Source of the DNA: a virus
IMG/VR virus record: IMGVR_UViG_3300050139_000132
Coordinates: 1-26,506 of that record
Reading direction: 5' to 3' (one strand)
DNA length: 26,506 nucleotides
Position numbers and translations under genes: made by a program. Under the pieces are notes generated by a model. The model saw only the letters and a program-made list of their open reading frames with translations, ran no database searches and was not told where the DNA came from. Positions 16,877-23,732 of the stretch are shown here, piece by piece (positions within the stretch are counted from its first letter, which is position 1; each line of letters opens with the position of its first letter).

Positions 16877-16903
16877 AATATATGATAGGAATTAGTGTGT
16901 CAA
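16877..16903 (-). promoter_or_regulatory. Sigma70-type promoter for the scaffold/coat operon
   Basis: The minus strand has a perfect -35 TTGACA (16898-16903). A -10 follows as TATATT (16877-16882, 15-base spacer) or TATTTT (16875-16880, 17-base spacer). The region is AT-rich compared with its surroundings. Upstream lies ATACTATC (16922-16929), also present upstream of the promoter at 25765-25792. It faces away from the portal gene. Confidence 0.72.
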
Positions 16904-16932
16904 CTACCATCGAAGCCATAGGATAGTATAAC

Positions 16933-18696
16933 ATGCGGATACCTAACCGAAATTTGGAAAGGTTCGTTCGTGAGGTCGCTGACGAATGCCTAATCTCGCA
17001 GCGTGATCGCAGCATCAAATACGAATACTTCAAGAACTACTTCCTGTTCGGCTCCGACGACCCGGCAAGTGCGGCGATCTACAACAAGACCTTCGCCTAC
17101 CTCGACGATCTGGAATCGTTGCTCTACTCGCCCTTATCGCTACGATTCCGTATCTCCAACCCACTACTACCCAATGTACTGGAAGAAGCCAAGGGCCGCG
17201 CCACCTCGAACTACCTGCGCTCTATGTCGAAAAGCTCGGACACCGATACCCGCATCTCCGAAGCGGTGCTGTGGTCGCTCATCAAGGGCAAGACCTTCAT
17301 CAAGGGAACTTACAAGCGCGGGCAGATTGTCTCGGACCTGGTGCAGCCCGAGGACATGGGTGTACTGCGCGAGAACCACAACAAACTCGACGAGGACATG
17401 GAAGCCTTCACGCAGACCATGTATATCACCCCCTACCAGTTCGAGCGCATGATCTGGAACCACCCGGACAAGAATCTGCTACGCAAGCGCGCCAACCGCT
17501 ACGCCGCGGGTCAACGCCCGACCACCGGCGGACGCATGACCGTCACGACCGGCGGCATGCAGCCATTTCAGGCGGGCGGCGCCCAGAATATGTCGCCACC
17601 GCAGCGCGGCATGGTCGACTGGATGACCACACCTGCTCCCATCCTCGCGGCTTCCCTCGAAAACCGCCTGCTGCGCCTCGACGAGGTGTGGATCTGGGAT
17701 GACAAGCGCCGCGACTGGGCAACGTTCCAGCTCATCGGCGACGACATCCTGATTATGGGCAAATACTCGATCTTCAACGCCCTAGCCCACAATCCCGAGA
17801 CGATGCAGCCTAATGATGCGCTGGTCGGCCACCATCCTTACACCGAGTTCTCACCGAACCGCATCGACCAGTATTTCTGGGGTCGCTCCGAGATCGTCAA
17901 CATTGCACTGCTACAAGAAGCGATCAACAGCCGGATCAACGGCACCAACCGTCTGCTGCGTCTCCAGGAGGACCCACCCAAGCAGTTCAGCGGCTCGTCT
18001 GGCGTCAACCAACAGGCGCTCGCCCGTTTCAACAAGCCCGGCGGCTACTGGACCGACAGTAACCCCCAGGCCCAGGTCAAGCCGATGGCGCCCGAGATCC
18101 CCGAGAGTCTGTGGGGCTCGCTCCACGAGTACGAACGGATGTTCGACGAAATGGGCGGCCTGCCGCCGATCGCACGCGGCCGCGGCGAGGCCGGGGTGCG
18201 CAGTCAGGGCCACGCCGAGACGCTGGTTCGCATGTTCTCACCCCGCTTCAAGGACCGCGCGCTCCTGATCGAGCGCGACGTCTCCGCTCTGGGTACTCTC
18301 ATACTCAACCTCGCGCGCGCCCACGTCGGGAGCAAGCTGGTCGCCTGGGTACCCGAGAAACAAGCTGGGATGGAGGGCGAGCCTGCCAATCCACTAATCG
18401 TACCGCCGGCCGAGGGTCTGGTCGCGGTGCCTTTCCTGATCGCGGACCTGTCCGATGACGTGACGCTAAGTGTCGACTCGCATTCATCGAGCCCGGCGTT
18501 CAGCGCCGACGCCAAGAACCTGATGTTCGATTTGTTCAAGATCCACGCCGCGAGCGCCGAAGACGTGATCGAGCATACCGACGCGCCCGATCCGGAAGGA
18601 ATGATCTCAGGGATTATGCGCCGCGAGATTGCTGCTGCCAAGGCGCAGGAAGCCGAGAACGCCGCGACCGCCGCCGGGAAAGCCGTGAAGCACTAG
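16933..18696 (+). CDS. Portal protein (opposite strand to all other virion genes)
   Basis: This is 587 residues, starting at 16933 with a weak AGGA ten bases upstream. It reads as a portal: RDRSIKYEYFKNYFLFGSDD, FAYLDDLESLLYSPLSLRF, a wing region with RISEAVLWSLIKGKTFIKGT and QPEDMGVLRENHNKLDEDME, and then strands (EVWIWDDKRRDWATFQLIGD). The stem/crown part has RSEIVNIALLQEAINSRING and GGLPPIARGRGEAGVRSQGH. The C-terminus is Ala/Glu-rich and helical. It forms the dodecameric packaging vertex that binds TerL and adaptor. It is divergent from the coat operon. Its TAG stop shares the palindrome CTAG with the stop of the minus-strand gene at its end. The plus-strand promoter is not obvious. Confidence 0.88.
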   Translation: MRIPNRNLERFVREVADECLISQRDRSIKYEYFKNYFLFGSDDPASAAIYNKTFAYLDDLESLLYSPLSLRFRISNPLLPNVLEEAKGRATSNYLRSMSKSSDTDTRISEAVLWSLIKGKTFIKGTYKRGQIVSDLVQPEDMGVLRENHNKLDEDMEAFTQTMYITPYQFERMIWNHPDKNLLRKRANRYAAGQRPTTGGRMTVTTGGMQPFQAGGAQNMSPPQRGMVDWMTTPAPILAASLENRLLRLDEVWIWDDKRRDWATFQLIGDDILIMGKYSIFNALAHNPETMQPNDALVGHHPYTEFSPNRIDQYFWGRSEIVNIALLQEAINSRINGTNRLLRLQEDPPKQFSGSSGVNQQALARFNKPGGYWTDSNPQAQVKPMAPEIPESLWGSLHEYERMFDEMGGLPPIARGRGEAGVRSQGHAETLVRMFSPRFKDRALLIERDVSALGTLILNLARAHVGSKLVAWVPEKQAGMEGEPANPLIVPPAEGLVAVPFLIADLSDDVTLSVDSHSSSPAFSADAKNLMFDLFKIHAASAEDVIEHTDAPDPEGMISGIMRREIAAAKAQEAENAATAAGKAVKH

Positions 18697-18863
18697 CCCT
18701 GAGCGGCGGCGTTCAGATTGTCAGCTACAGTTTGGAGCGCAGCGGAGGCTGCGTCAATGGCGCGCTGGTCAGCTTCGAGATCCTGAATAAGGTCCTCGAT
18801 GATCTCGCGCTCGGGATCATAAACCCCGCACGCCCGCAGCCATGCAATGACCCGGTGGGCCAC
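18693..18863 (-). CDS. 56-residue small protein, paralogue of the upstream gene
   Basis: It starts at GTG 18863, one base after the TAA of the 63-residue gene, and ends in TAG sharing CTAG with the portal stop. It begins MAHRVIAWLRACGVYDPERE and continues with an acidic helix (IIEDLIQDLEADQRAIDA). The end, AASAALQTVADNLNAAAQG, matches DSASATLQTIANSLTAAA of the upstream product, so the two probably arose by duplication. The function is unknown. Confidence 0.68.
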   Translation of the reverse strand: MAHRVIAWLRACGVYDPEREIIEDLIQDLEADQRAIDAASAALQTVADNLNAAAQG

Positions 18864-18864
18864 G

Positions 18865-19056
18865 TTACGCAGCAGGCGGAGTCGGGGGCGTCGCTGCGGC
18901 GGTCAGGCTGTTGGCGATGGTCTGCAGGGTGGCAGAAGCCGAATCAACCGCGGTCTGGTCCGACGAGGAGCGCAGCGTATTGATCGAAGCGATCGCAGCG
19001 TCGCTCGCGGTCTGAACGGCAGCAACGGTTGCGGTGAGAACAGTGGTGTCAGCCAT
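18865..19056 (-). CDS. 63-residue helical Ala/Ser/Thr-rich protein
   Basis: The start at 19056 has AGGAT about seven bases upstream. The product is a single, possibly two-helix coiled structure (VLTATVAAVQTASDAAIASI, then DQTAVDSASATLQTIANSL) with a Pro-rich tail (TPPTPPAA). The second half resembles the C-terminus of the downstream gene product. The 50-base gap upstream holds no clear promoter. A small structural or assembly role is possible. Confidence 0.7.
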   Translation of the reverse strand: MADTTVLTATVAAVQTASDAAIASINTLRSSSDQTAVDSASATLQTIANSLTAAATPPTPPAA

Positions 19057-19106
19057 GAGATAATCCTCGGGTAGGCGGGTAGGAAGCGCGGAGACTACAC
19101 CCGCTG

Positions 19107-19532
19107 TTACCGTTCGAGCAAGAGAATTGTTCCACCGGTGCTACTATCACGCCCCGCGGCGATCCTGACTGCCTCGTATGCCCCCTTGCCACAATCTATC
19201 GCCGCCAACGCAAAGTCCATGCCGCTACCGATCGCCGCGACGCAGTGCTCGGGCATAGACAAACACTTCTCATCGTAGGACAGAACCGAACCGTCTGGAT
19301 GAAGCACGAGCGCTGAGAAATTATTCGTCAAATCGGGTTTATTCGTTTTATCCCCTCCTTCTTCGAGCCACTTCCTGAAAGCAACCGAAGAATACCCCGA
19401 CCCCGAACAGCCTACTATCCTGCCGTCCGAGAGCTTCGTGATCTTCACGAAAGCCGTGTCCGTTATCGTACCCCCGGCTAAGACCAAGCCGTCCGCCGCC
19501 ATCGAAGTTCCATCAGTTGCGATCGTCGTCAT
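19107..19532 (-). CDS. HslV-like Ntn hydrolase (proteasome beta-type fold)
   Basis: This is 141 residues. The start is fixed by ATGA overlap with the upstream gene. It begins MTTIATDGTSMAADG: the second residue is Thr, which becomes the N-terminal nucleophile after Met removal. Asp14 and Lys30/Lys33 stand where HslV has its Asp17 and Lys33 counterparts. IVGCSGSGYSSVAFRKWL matches the conserved Gly-rich strand and first helix. AAIGSGMDFALAAIDCGKGA matches the GSG helix and A-x-x-A-L pattern. About 35 residues shorter than HslV. No HslU-like ATPase is seen, so it may act alone on unfolded or virion substrates. It is coupled to TerL-side genes and lies next to portal and scaffold. Confidence 0.8.
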   Translation of the reverse strand: MTTIATDGTSMAADGLVLAGGTITDTAFVKITKLSDGRIVGCSGSGYSSVAFRKWLEEGGDKTNKPDLTNNFSALVLHPDGSVLSYDEKCLSMPEHCVAAIGSGMDFALAAIDCGKGAYEAVRIAAGRDSSTGGTILLLER

Positions 19533-20074
19533 GTGCTCGTCCCGATCCGCCGCAGCGCAGACTCGCCCGGCTGGCCCGGGAACACGTCCATCGGCGCGAC
19601 CGCCATACTACGGTATGCGCCCGAGAGCGCACGTTTGGCGATCAGTTGCGCCTGCTTGGGGTTCATGCCGGTCAGGCCCGCACCCGGCGCGAAGTAATTA
19701 TCCGCCGCCTGCTGCATCTTGCCGGGCAGCTTCGGCGCCATGGTCTCGCCCATCCGCACGTCGTCGCGCAGGTTGGTCATCTTATAGTCTTCCATGACCT
19801 GGGTTGCCACCGAGTCGATCACGCCAACGATCGGCTTGTCGCCGATAATGCCTGGCGCGGTGCGGCTCTCTACCACCCGGGCGATGTTCTCGGCGGCACG
19901 CGCCGCCTCGATCGCCTTGCATGCCTTGAGTGGGCAAGGCGCGTCAGGTACGCTAAGCGACTTGGCGATGCGGGAATACTCGTGGCCGCAGCGCAGGCAA
20001 CGGTAGTGTATCCGCAGCCTGGACGGCGCATGGTACCCCTCCTGCTCCTCACGCTCGTGACCCAGATATTCCAT
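19529..20074 (-). CDS. Zinc-ribbon-like protein of the packaging module
   Basis: This is 181 residues from the ATG at 20074, which overlaps the upstream stop as ATGA. A GTG one codon earlier is possible. The N-terminal third has CLRCGHEYSR (two Cys) and APCPLKACK (two Cys), together a probable zinc-binding site. The rest is helical, with VMEDYKMTNLRDDVRMGETM, PKLPGKMQQAADNYF and the ending GMNPKQAQLIAKRALSGAYR. Similar proteins lie near TerL in podovirus-like genomes, but I know no function. Confidence 0.75.
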   Translation of the reverse strand: MEYLGHEREEQEGYHAPSRLRIHYRCLRCGHEYSRIAKSLSVPDAPCPLKACKAIEAARAAENIARVVESRTAPGIIGDKPIVGVIDSVATQVMEDYKMTNLRDDVRMGETMAPKLPGKMQQAADNYFAPGAGLTGMNPKQAQLIAKRALSGAYRSMAVAPMDVFPGQPGESALRRIGTST

Positions 20075-20433
20075 CACTCAGTCCCCGCCGGATACCAGCC
20101 GCTCGGCTCGAACGGCACCCGCATCGGCGTTCCCCAAATGGCCCAATAGCTGAACTCGGCCCACTTGCCGCCATCGAAACGCCGCGAGGGGCGCCAGTAT
20201 GCTTCGTACTGCTCCGGCGCGTCGTCTGAAACCAGCCAGACCCGGGAGCCATCGGTGGGGGCACCGTCCATGCCTGAGGCGGGCGACGCTGGGGCTGGTT
20301 CCTCGGGTGCCTCCTCGCCGCCCGCCTGTAGCAACGCCCCGGGCACCGCGACGTGCGCGGGCTCACTGCTCTCGACCTGCGCCAAGAGAGCCTCGACGTC
20401 CTCTTCCGCCCGCATCGTTTTTGCTGTTGCCAT
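20074..20433 (-). CDS. Acidic protein behind TerL, unknown function
   Basis: This is 119 residues from the ATG at 20433, one base after the TerL stop. A low-complexity Ala/Glu/Pro region (GGEEAPEEPAPASPASGMDG) is followed by a folded C-terminus with WLVSDDAPEQYEAYWRPSRR and FSYWAIWGTPMRVPFEP, rich in Trp and Tyr. It is translationally coupled to its neighbours. No family is recognised. Confidence 0.72.
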   Translation of the reverse strand: MATAKTMRAEEDVEALLAQVESSEPAHVAVPGALLQAGGEEAPEEPAPASPASGMDGAPTDGSRVWLVSDDAPEQYEAYWRPSRRFDGGKWAEFSYWAIWGTPMRVPFEPSGWYPAGTE

Positions 20434-20434
20434 G

Positions 20435-22330
20435 TTACAGTCCTCGCTCCGTTCGCCATGTCGGCTGGTCATTGTCGTCGTTCCCGGCTTGCGCCGCCAT
20501 ATGATTCCAGAACCGCGTCACCATGCCGTTGAGTGACCGGGTGCGGGCATTGGTAGTCCCGCTCTCCTCGTCTGTCACGACCTGCCAGGTCTGGTTAGCC
20601 ATCATCATCTCGGGCCGCCGCCAGTTAACCCAGGCGCGATGCGCGAAAGCAGTGGCAAACACCCGGTCGTCCTTATGGTTCGGATCGCTGCTCTCGGGCG
20701 CCCCGATCGTCGAGCCGTCCTGCACCACGTTCATCATCTCGGCAAGCAGCGGGATCGAGCGCACCATCAGCTCCCTGGTGACGTAAGAGCCGCGCATACC
20801 GTGCATCAGCTCCTGCTTGGTACGCCATGTCGTCTCGAAGTTGAACGCATAGCCGCCCGACATCGAGTCGGGACGGGTGAACAGATACCACCGCGCATTG
20901 CTCAGCGCGTCCTCCCACTCGGCCCGGTTCGGCTGGTTTGCGCTCATCTCCGAGTTAATCATCATCTTCAAGTGTTCCCACTCGTGCATGATGATCCGGC
21001 CGCCGCCGCCCAGCTCGACGTTGACTATACAATCGCTATAGGCGCCAGCGAGATGCGCGAGCACCCAGGCCGCGTACTTCACCTCAACCTGATAGGTCGC
21101 GTACTCGGCGACCTGCACCAACCGGTCGGCGTAACAGCGGAACACCTGGATCGCGATCTGGTCCTTGTGGTCGTTGCGCCCATAGGCCGGGTCACAACCG
21201 ATGACATATTTACCCTGGGCTACCGGCTCCTCCCAAACGCGCAGCTCGATATCCTCGGCGTCCTCGTCGTCCCCCAGGGGCACCATCTGCAAGTCGAAGA
21301 ACGTGTTACCAAACTCGTAGCGGTAGGCGAGGTAGCCATAATCCTCGCCGCCGTCCTCGATGATCTGGCGGTCTTTGTGGACCTGGCGCACCGGGAAGAA
21401 GCTCTGCCCGGACATGATGAAGGCGTCGCGCGCGGTCCAGGGCTGGTTCTGGTCGAGCATGCCGCCGTCCGCCTCGCCGGCGTGTACGCGGTAGCGGTAC
21501 CAGGCGAGTTGCTCGCGGCTGACCTCGAAGTTGTAGAGGTCCTTGACCAACTTAATCTTCTCGCGCTCCTCCTTGTCGGGCTTGTCGGTCCCAAACAGGG
21601 GGAAGCGCGGGTCGGACTGCTCGATACAGTTGGTCCCCGAGGCCCACCAGCCGATGAAGAACGAGCGCTGTCGATGCGGGTCCTTGAAGCCGCCCTGCCA
21701 GCTATCATGCCACATATTATGGCCCTTAGCTGTTGATTCATAAAGGAAAATCGAGTCCGGATTGTTCTGGGCGAAGCTCTCCTCGAAGGACTTCAGACCG
21801 TCCGCCGAGCCGTAGCTCGCGAGCTCGGTCAGATGGCACGCGGCGTAACCTTCGCCCTCTCCCCAGGAGGTGCCCTTGTCCTTGGTGCCGGCAACCTTGA
21901 AGTCGAAGCGGGAGCCGTTCGAGAACTTCATCATCTGCCGGTTGTCGGCGACGATCTTGAAGCTCTCGCCGAAGTAACCTTCGGGGAAGCTGTTGACGTA
22001 CTGCTTCAAGACCGTCCGGTTCTTGTCCCGGTTCGCCTCGTTCTCGGTGACCAGCGCCATGGTGATCCCGGGGTGCATCGCCGCCCAGAACAGGTCGACC
22101 GCGAGCGACACGGTGGTGACCCCAAGCTGACGACTCTTGAGACATTTGAATACCTTCTGGCCTTGGTCGAGACCCTCGGCCACCTCGCGCAAGAAGCGCA
22201 GCTGCGACTCCCACAGTACCAGAGGCACGCCCTTGCCGTCCTGGCTGGTGGTCTCCTTCGAGCTGATCCGCAGGTCGCCAACGAACTCCTCGAACAGCGG
22301 GAGCCAACGCGAGGGTTTAAGTGCCGCCAA
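20435..22330 (-). CDS. terL: Terminase large subunit (ATPase and nuclease)
   Basis: This is 631 residues. The start is TTG at 22330, chosen because AGGAG lies eight bases upstream and no ATG or GTG fits near the N-terminus. The ATPase domain has a deviant Walker A (KSRQLGVTT, 65-73), a Walker B region (HLTELASYGS, with E169) and a coupling motif (FLYESTAKG, 195-203). The nuclease domain begins at VIGCDPAYGRNDHKDQIAI (D380), then VNVELGGGGRIIMHEWE (E439), and a late acidic site near HKDDRVFATAFAHRAW. It pumps and cuts genome concatemers at the portal. The length is normal for the family. Confidence 0.93.
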   Translation of the reverse strand: MAALKPSRWLPLFEEFVGDLRISSKETTSQDGKGVPLVLWESQLRFLREVAEGLDQGQKVFKCLKSRQLGVTTVSLAVDLFWAAMHPGITMALVTENEANRDKNRTVLKQYVNSFPEGYFGESFKIVADNRQMMKFSNGSRFDFKVAGTKDKGTSWGEGEGYAACHLTELASYGSADGLKSFEESFAQNNPDSIFLYESTAKGHNMWHDSWQGGFKDPHRQRSFFIGWWASGTNCIEQSDPRFPLFGTDKPDKEEREKIKLVKDLYNFEVSREQLAWYRYRVHAGEADGGMLDQNQPWTARDAFIMSGQSFFPVRQVHKDRQIIEDGGEDYGYLAYRYEFGNTFFDLQMVPLGDDEDAEDIELRVWEEPVAQGKYVIGCDPAYGRNDHKDQIAIQVFRCYADRLVQVAEYATYQVEVKYAAWVLAHLAGAYSDCIVNVELGGGGRIIMHEWEHLKMMINSEMSANQPNRAEWEDALSNARWYLFTRPDSMSGGYAFNFETTWRTKQELMHGMRGSYVTRELMVRSIPLLAEMMNVVQDGSTIGAPESSDPNHKDDRVFATAFAHRAWVNWRRPEMMMANQTWQVVTDEESGTTNARTRSLNGMVTRFWNHMAAQAGNDDNDQPTWRTERGL

Positions 22331-22586
22331 GACCCCGCTCCTGTCGCCAGTTACGCGTCGGCGGCTCGTCGGACTGCGGCTCGGCGTAGACCACGGGCGC
22401 TGGCACGCCGGTCAGGACCGCCGCGATGAAATGCGCAGTCACGGCGAGCTCACCGGGATTGATCGGGGACTTGAGGACCTGCTCGATCGCCCATTGCCTC
22501 TGCTCTACGGGCAGCTCGCGCCATTCCTCATAGGATATCATTGGCAAGACGTGCTGCTCAACCTGCGTTTCGGGTAAGGTGCTCAT
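22317..22586 (-). CDS. 89-residue protein upstream of TerL, unknown function
   Basis: The start is fixed by the ATGA overlap at 22583-22586. The sequence has VLPMISYEEWRELPVEQRQW and AIEQVLKSPINPGELAVTAH, then FIAAVLTGVPAPVVYAEP. It ends 14 bases inside TerL. Position suggests a small terminase, but no helix-turn-helix is evident and the length is short for TerS. I leave it unnamed. Confidence 0.7.
   Translation of the reverse strand: MSTLPETQVEQHVLPMISYEEWRELPVEQRQWAIEQVLKSPINPGELAVTAHFIAAVLTGVPAPVVYAEPQSDEPPTRNWRQERGLGGT
22338..22342 (-). promoter_or_regulatory. Shine-Dalgarno supporting the TTG start of TerL
   Basis: AGGAG stands seven bases before the TTG at 22330, inside the end of the upstream 89-residue gene. 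It supports TTG as the start and indicates modest, coupled expression of TerL. Confidence 0.6.
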
Positions 22587-22771
22587 GACCCCCATCCTCG
22601 CCACATCGCCACGTTCGTCAAGGGGTAACGCTCATACTTGCCGACGCGAAGCGGATGGCTCGCAGGCGGACCGGCCCAAGCCCATAGCCGCTCGGTCACA
22701 GTTATCACATCGATCTCCGCCTCACAGATCGACCCCGCAAGCGGGCCGCCGAGGAGCTTGATCGTGGTCAT
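22583..22771 (-). CDS. Small GGPL-motif protein, unknown function
   Basis: This is 62 residues. The start overlaps the upstream stop as ATGA. It begins MTTIKLLGGPLAGSICEAE, and a strand-rich middle leads to KYERYPLTNVAMWRGW. The K-L-x-G-G-P-L-x-G start is a recurrent feature of small phage accessory proteins. No function is known to me. Confidence 0.7.
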   Translation of the reverse strand: MTTIKLLGGPLAGSICEAEIDVITVTERLWAWAGPPASHPLRVGKYERYPLTNVAMWRGWGS

Positions 22772-22929
22772 CCCAGCGCCGCGACGACGATCCGCCGCGC
22801 CAGCTCGGTCTTACCCATCTGCGCGGCAGCAGCGGCTGCTTCGAGCCTCCCCATCATGGCGGGGGTGAGCGGGATGGTGAGCTTGGCGGAGAGCGCGTTC
22901 TCGCCCTTGGTGGTGTAGACGCGGGGCAT
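22768..22929 (-). CDS. Ribbon-helix-helix-like small DNA-binding protein
   Basis: This is 53 residues from the ATG at 22929, which overlaps the KTSC gene stop as ATGA. After a basic N-terminus, SAKLTIPLTPAMMGRLEAAA reads as a beta strand followed by the first helix of a CopG/Arc-type fold. AQMGKTELARRIVVAALG reads as the second helix. Such proteins are dimeric repressors. The target may be a phage promoter. Assignment is by pattern only. Confidence 0.62.
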   Translation of the reverse strand: MPRVYTTKGENALSAKLTIPLTPAMMGRLEAAAAAAQMGKTELARRIVVAALG

Positions 22930-23132
22930 CAATACCTCCCCTTGAGCTCGGTGGCGACGAACCTGCCCGGGCTGGACGCCTGCTGGAACGCCGCCCACAC
23001 AGTGTCAGGGACGTTCTGGTAGACGTAGGTGCTGCCGTCGCGGGCGAAGGTTACCGCCAAGGCCCGAGTCTCGGTGTCATACTCGGCGCTCTCAACATTG
23101 GTCGAGACGAACGAGGCTTGCTCGGTGGTCAC
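22929..23132 (-). CDS. KTSC-domain protein
   Basis: This is 67 residues from the GTG at 23132, chosen because it overlaps the previous stop as GTGA. An ATG at 23156 would lengthen the overlap. SFVSTNVESAEYDTETRALA is followed by VTFARDGSTYVYQNVPDTVW and then AFQQASSPGRFVATELKGRY. This matches the KTSC pattern (S..i..i.Yd...L.V.F..G..Y.Y..VP..v…A.S.G.f….Y). The family is found in phages and bacteria and its biochemical role is unclear. Confidence 0.8.
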   Translation of the reverse strand: MTTEQASFVSTNVESAEYDTETRALAVTFARDGSTYVYQNVPDTVWAAFQQASSPGRFVATELKGRY

Positions 23133-23347
23133 GCCGGACTGGCCGCGAGCCCACACCAGCCGCGCCGCTCGGGCAGTGGGGCGGGCGTGTCGTCAGGCGC
23201 TGCGCCCTTGATGGACTTGGCCGGCGTGTCGGCCTGCCAGCGCCAGGCCATGCACATGCTCGCGACGCACATATTGTTGACGACGATAGACTTGAACTGC
23301 GGGCCGCAGCAGACGCGGTGCTGGGCCTCGGTGGGGGTGAGATACAT
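23129..23347 (-). CDS. CMAWRW-motif small phage protein
   Basis: This is 72 residues from the ATG at 23347. The N-terminal MYLTPTEAQHRVCCGPQ is followed by CVASMCMAWRW (27-37) and a C-terminal RRGWCGLAASP. The spaced Cys residues (13, 14, 27, 32, 65) could bind metal. Proteins with C-x-x-x-x-C-M-A-W-R-W and a terminal G-x-C-G-L-A recur in phage accessory regions, but I know no function. It is next to the probable Acb2-like gene. Confidence 0.75.
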   Translation of the reverse strand: MYLTPTEAQHRVCCGPQFKSIVVNNMCVASMCMAWRWQADTPAKSIKGAAPDDTPAPLPERRGWCGLAASPA

Positions 23348-23349
23348 GT

Positions 23350-23571
23350 TCAATCGACCCAAGTGATCGCCTTGACGGCCCACATCTGCGCGGTCTGGGC
23401 CTCGGTGATCGCCACGCTGCAGAGCCGGGCCTGCTCGCCGGTAATGCCCTCGCGACCCTTAAGCGAGAACATCCGGTCAATCACCGCCGCAAACTCGCGT
23501 TTACAAGCGTCAACGTCCGGGTTGCTGCTGGGATTGAAGGATAGTCCGACTGCTTTCTCACCATACGTCAT
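23350..23571 (-). CDS. Acb2/Tad1-hairpin-type protein (probable cyclic-nucleotide sponge)
   Basis: This is 73 residues with GGAG seven bases before the ATG. It has VGLSFNPSSNPDVDACKREF (8-27), then helix 1 to about residue 36, a short turn, and helix 2 LCSVAITEAQTAQMWAVKAI (50-69). The N-P-x-V…K…ID … AIT..E.A.MWAVKA pattern is that of the small helical-hairpin family of anti-CBASS/anti-Thoeris sponges. These proteins bind cyclic oligonucleotides or gcADPR and block defence signalling. The call rests on pattern memory, not on a search. The gene has its own candidate promoter and lies in the accessory gene block. Confidence 0.65.
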   Translation of the reverse strand: MTYGEKAVGLSFNPSSNPDVDACKREFAAVIDRMFSLKGREGITGEQARLCSVAITEAQTAQMWAVKAITWVD

Positions 23572-23595
23572 ATGCTGCTCCTATCGAAGGGGGTT

Positions 23596-23624
23596 AGCCT
23601 ACTCATCGGATATTATGATGTCAA
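23596..23624 (-). promoter_or_regulatory. Candidate promoter for the Acb2-like gene
   Basis: The minus strand has TTGACA (23619-23624), a 17-base spacer and TAGGCT (23596-23601). The -35 lies within the last codons of the 39-residue membrane gene. It would start transcripts about 18 bases before the Acb2-like ATG. Confidence 0.5.
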
Positions 23625-23732
23625 GGCCGCGTAAATTACGATCCCACCCACGAGCGCTGGTAACCAGACGCAGCGGGACAGGCACATGGCCGCCCAGAAC
23701 ACTACGAGGGCGAGAGCGAGGTCCCCAATCAC
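23613..23732 (-). CDS. 39-residue membrane protein
   Basis: The GTG at 23732 overlaps the previous stop as GTGA. The product has IGDLALALVVFWAAMCLSR, then CVWLPALVGGIVIYAALTS, which reads as two TM helices with a short basic turn. It could be a small holin-like or membrane-modulating protein. No family is recognised. Confidence 0.62.
   Translation of the reverse strand: MIGDLALALVVFWAAMCLSRCVWLPALVGGIVIYAALTS

Noticed and set aside
16803-18700. Invertible segment carrying the portal gene
   Set aside because: I found no long inverted repeats at the two ends and no recombinase gene in the window, so phase-variable inversion is not supported.
19057-19106. GCGGGT…ACCCGC hairpin in the gap before the 63-residue gene
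   Set aside because: Six-base stem with a long loop and no T tract. It overlaps the leader of the downstream gene.
20639-21736. Plus-strand open frame of 365 codons
   Set aside because: It lies antisense to TerL, whose motifs are clear. Long antisense frames are common in high-GC DNA.
22317-22586. Small terminase subunit
   Set aside because: Position fits, but the 89-residue product shows no helix-turn-helix or other TerS feature.
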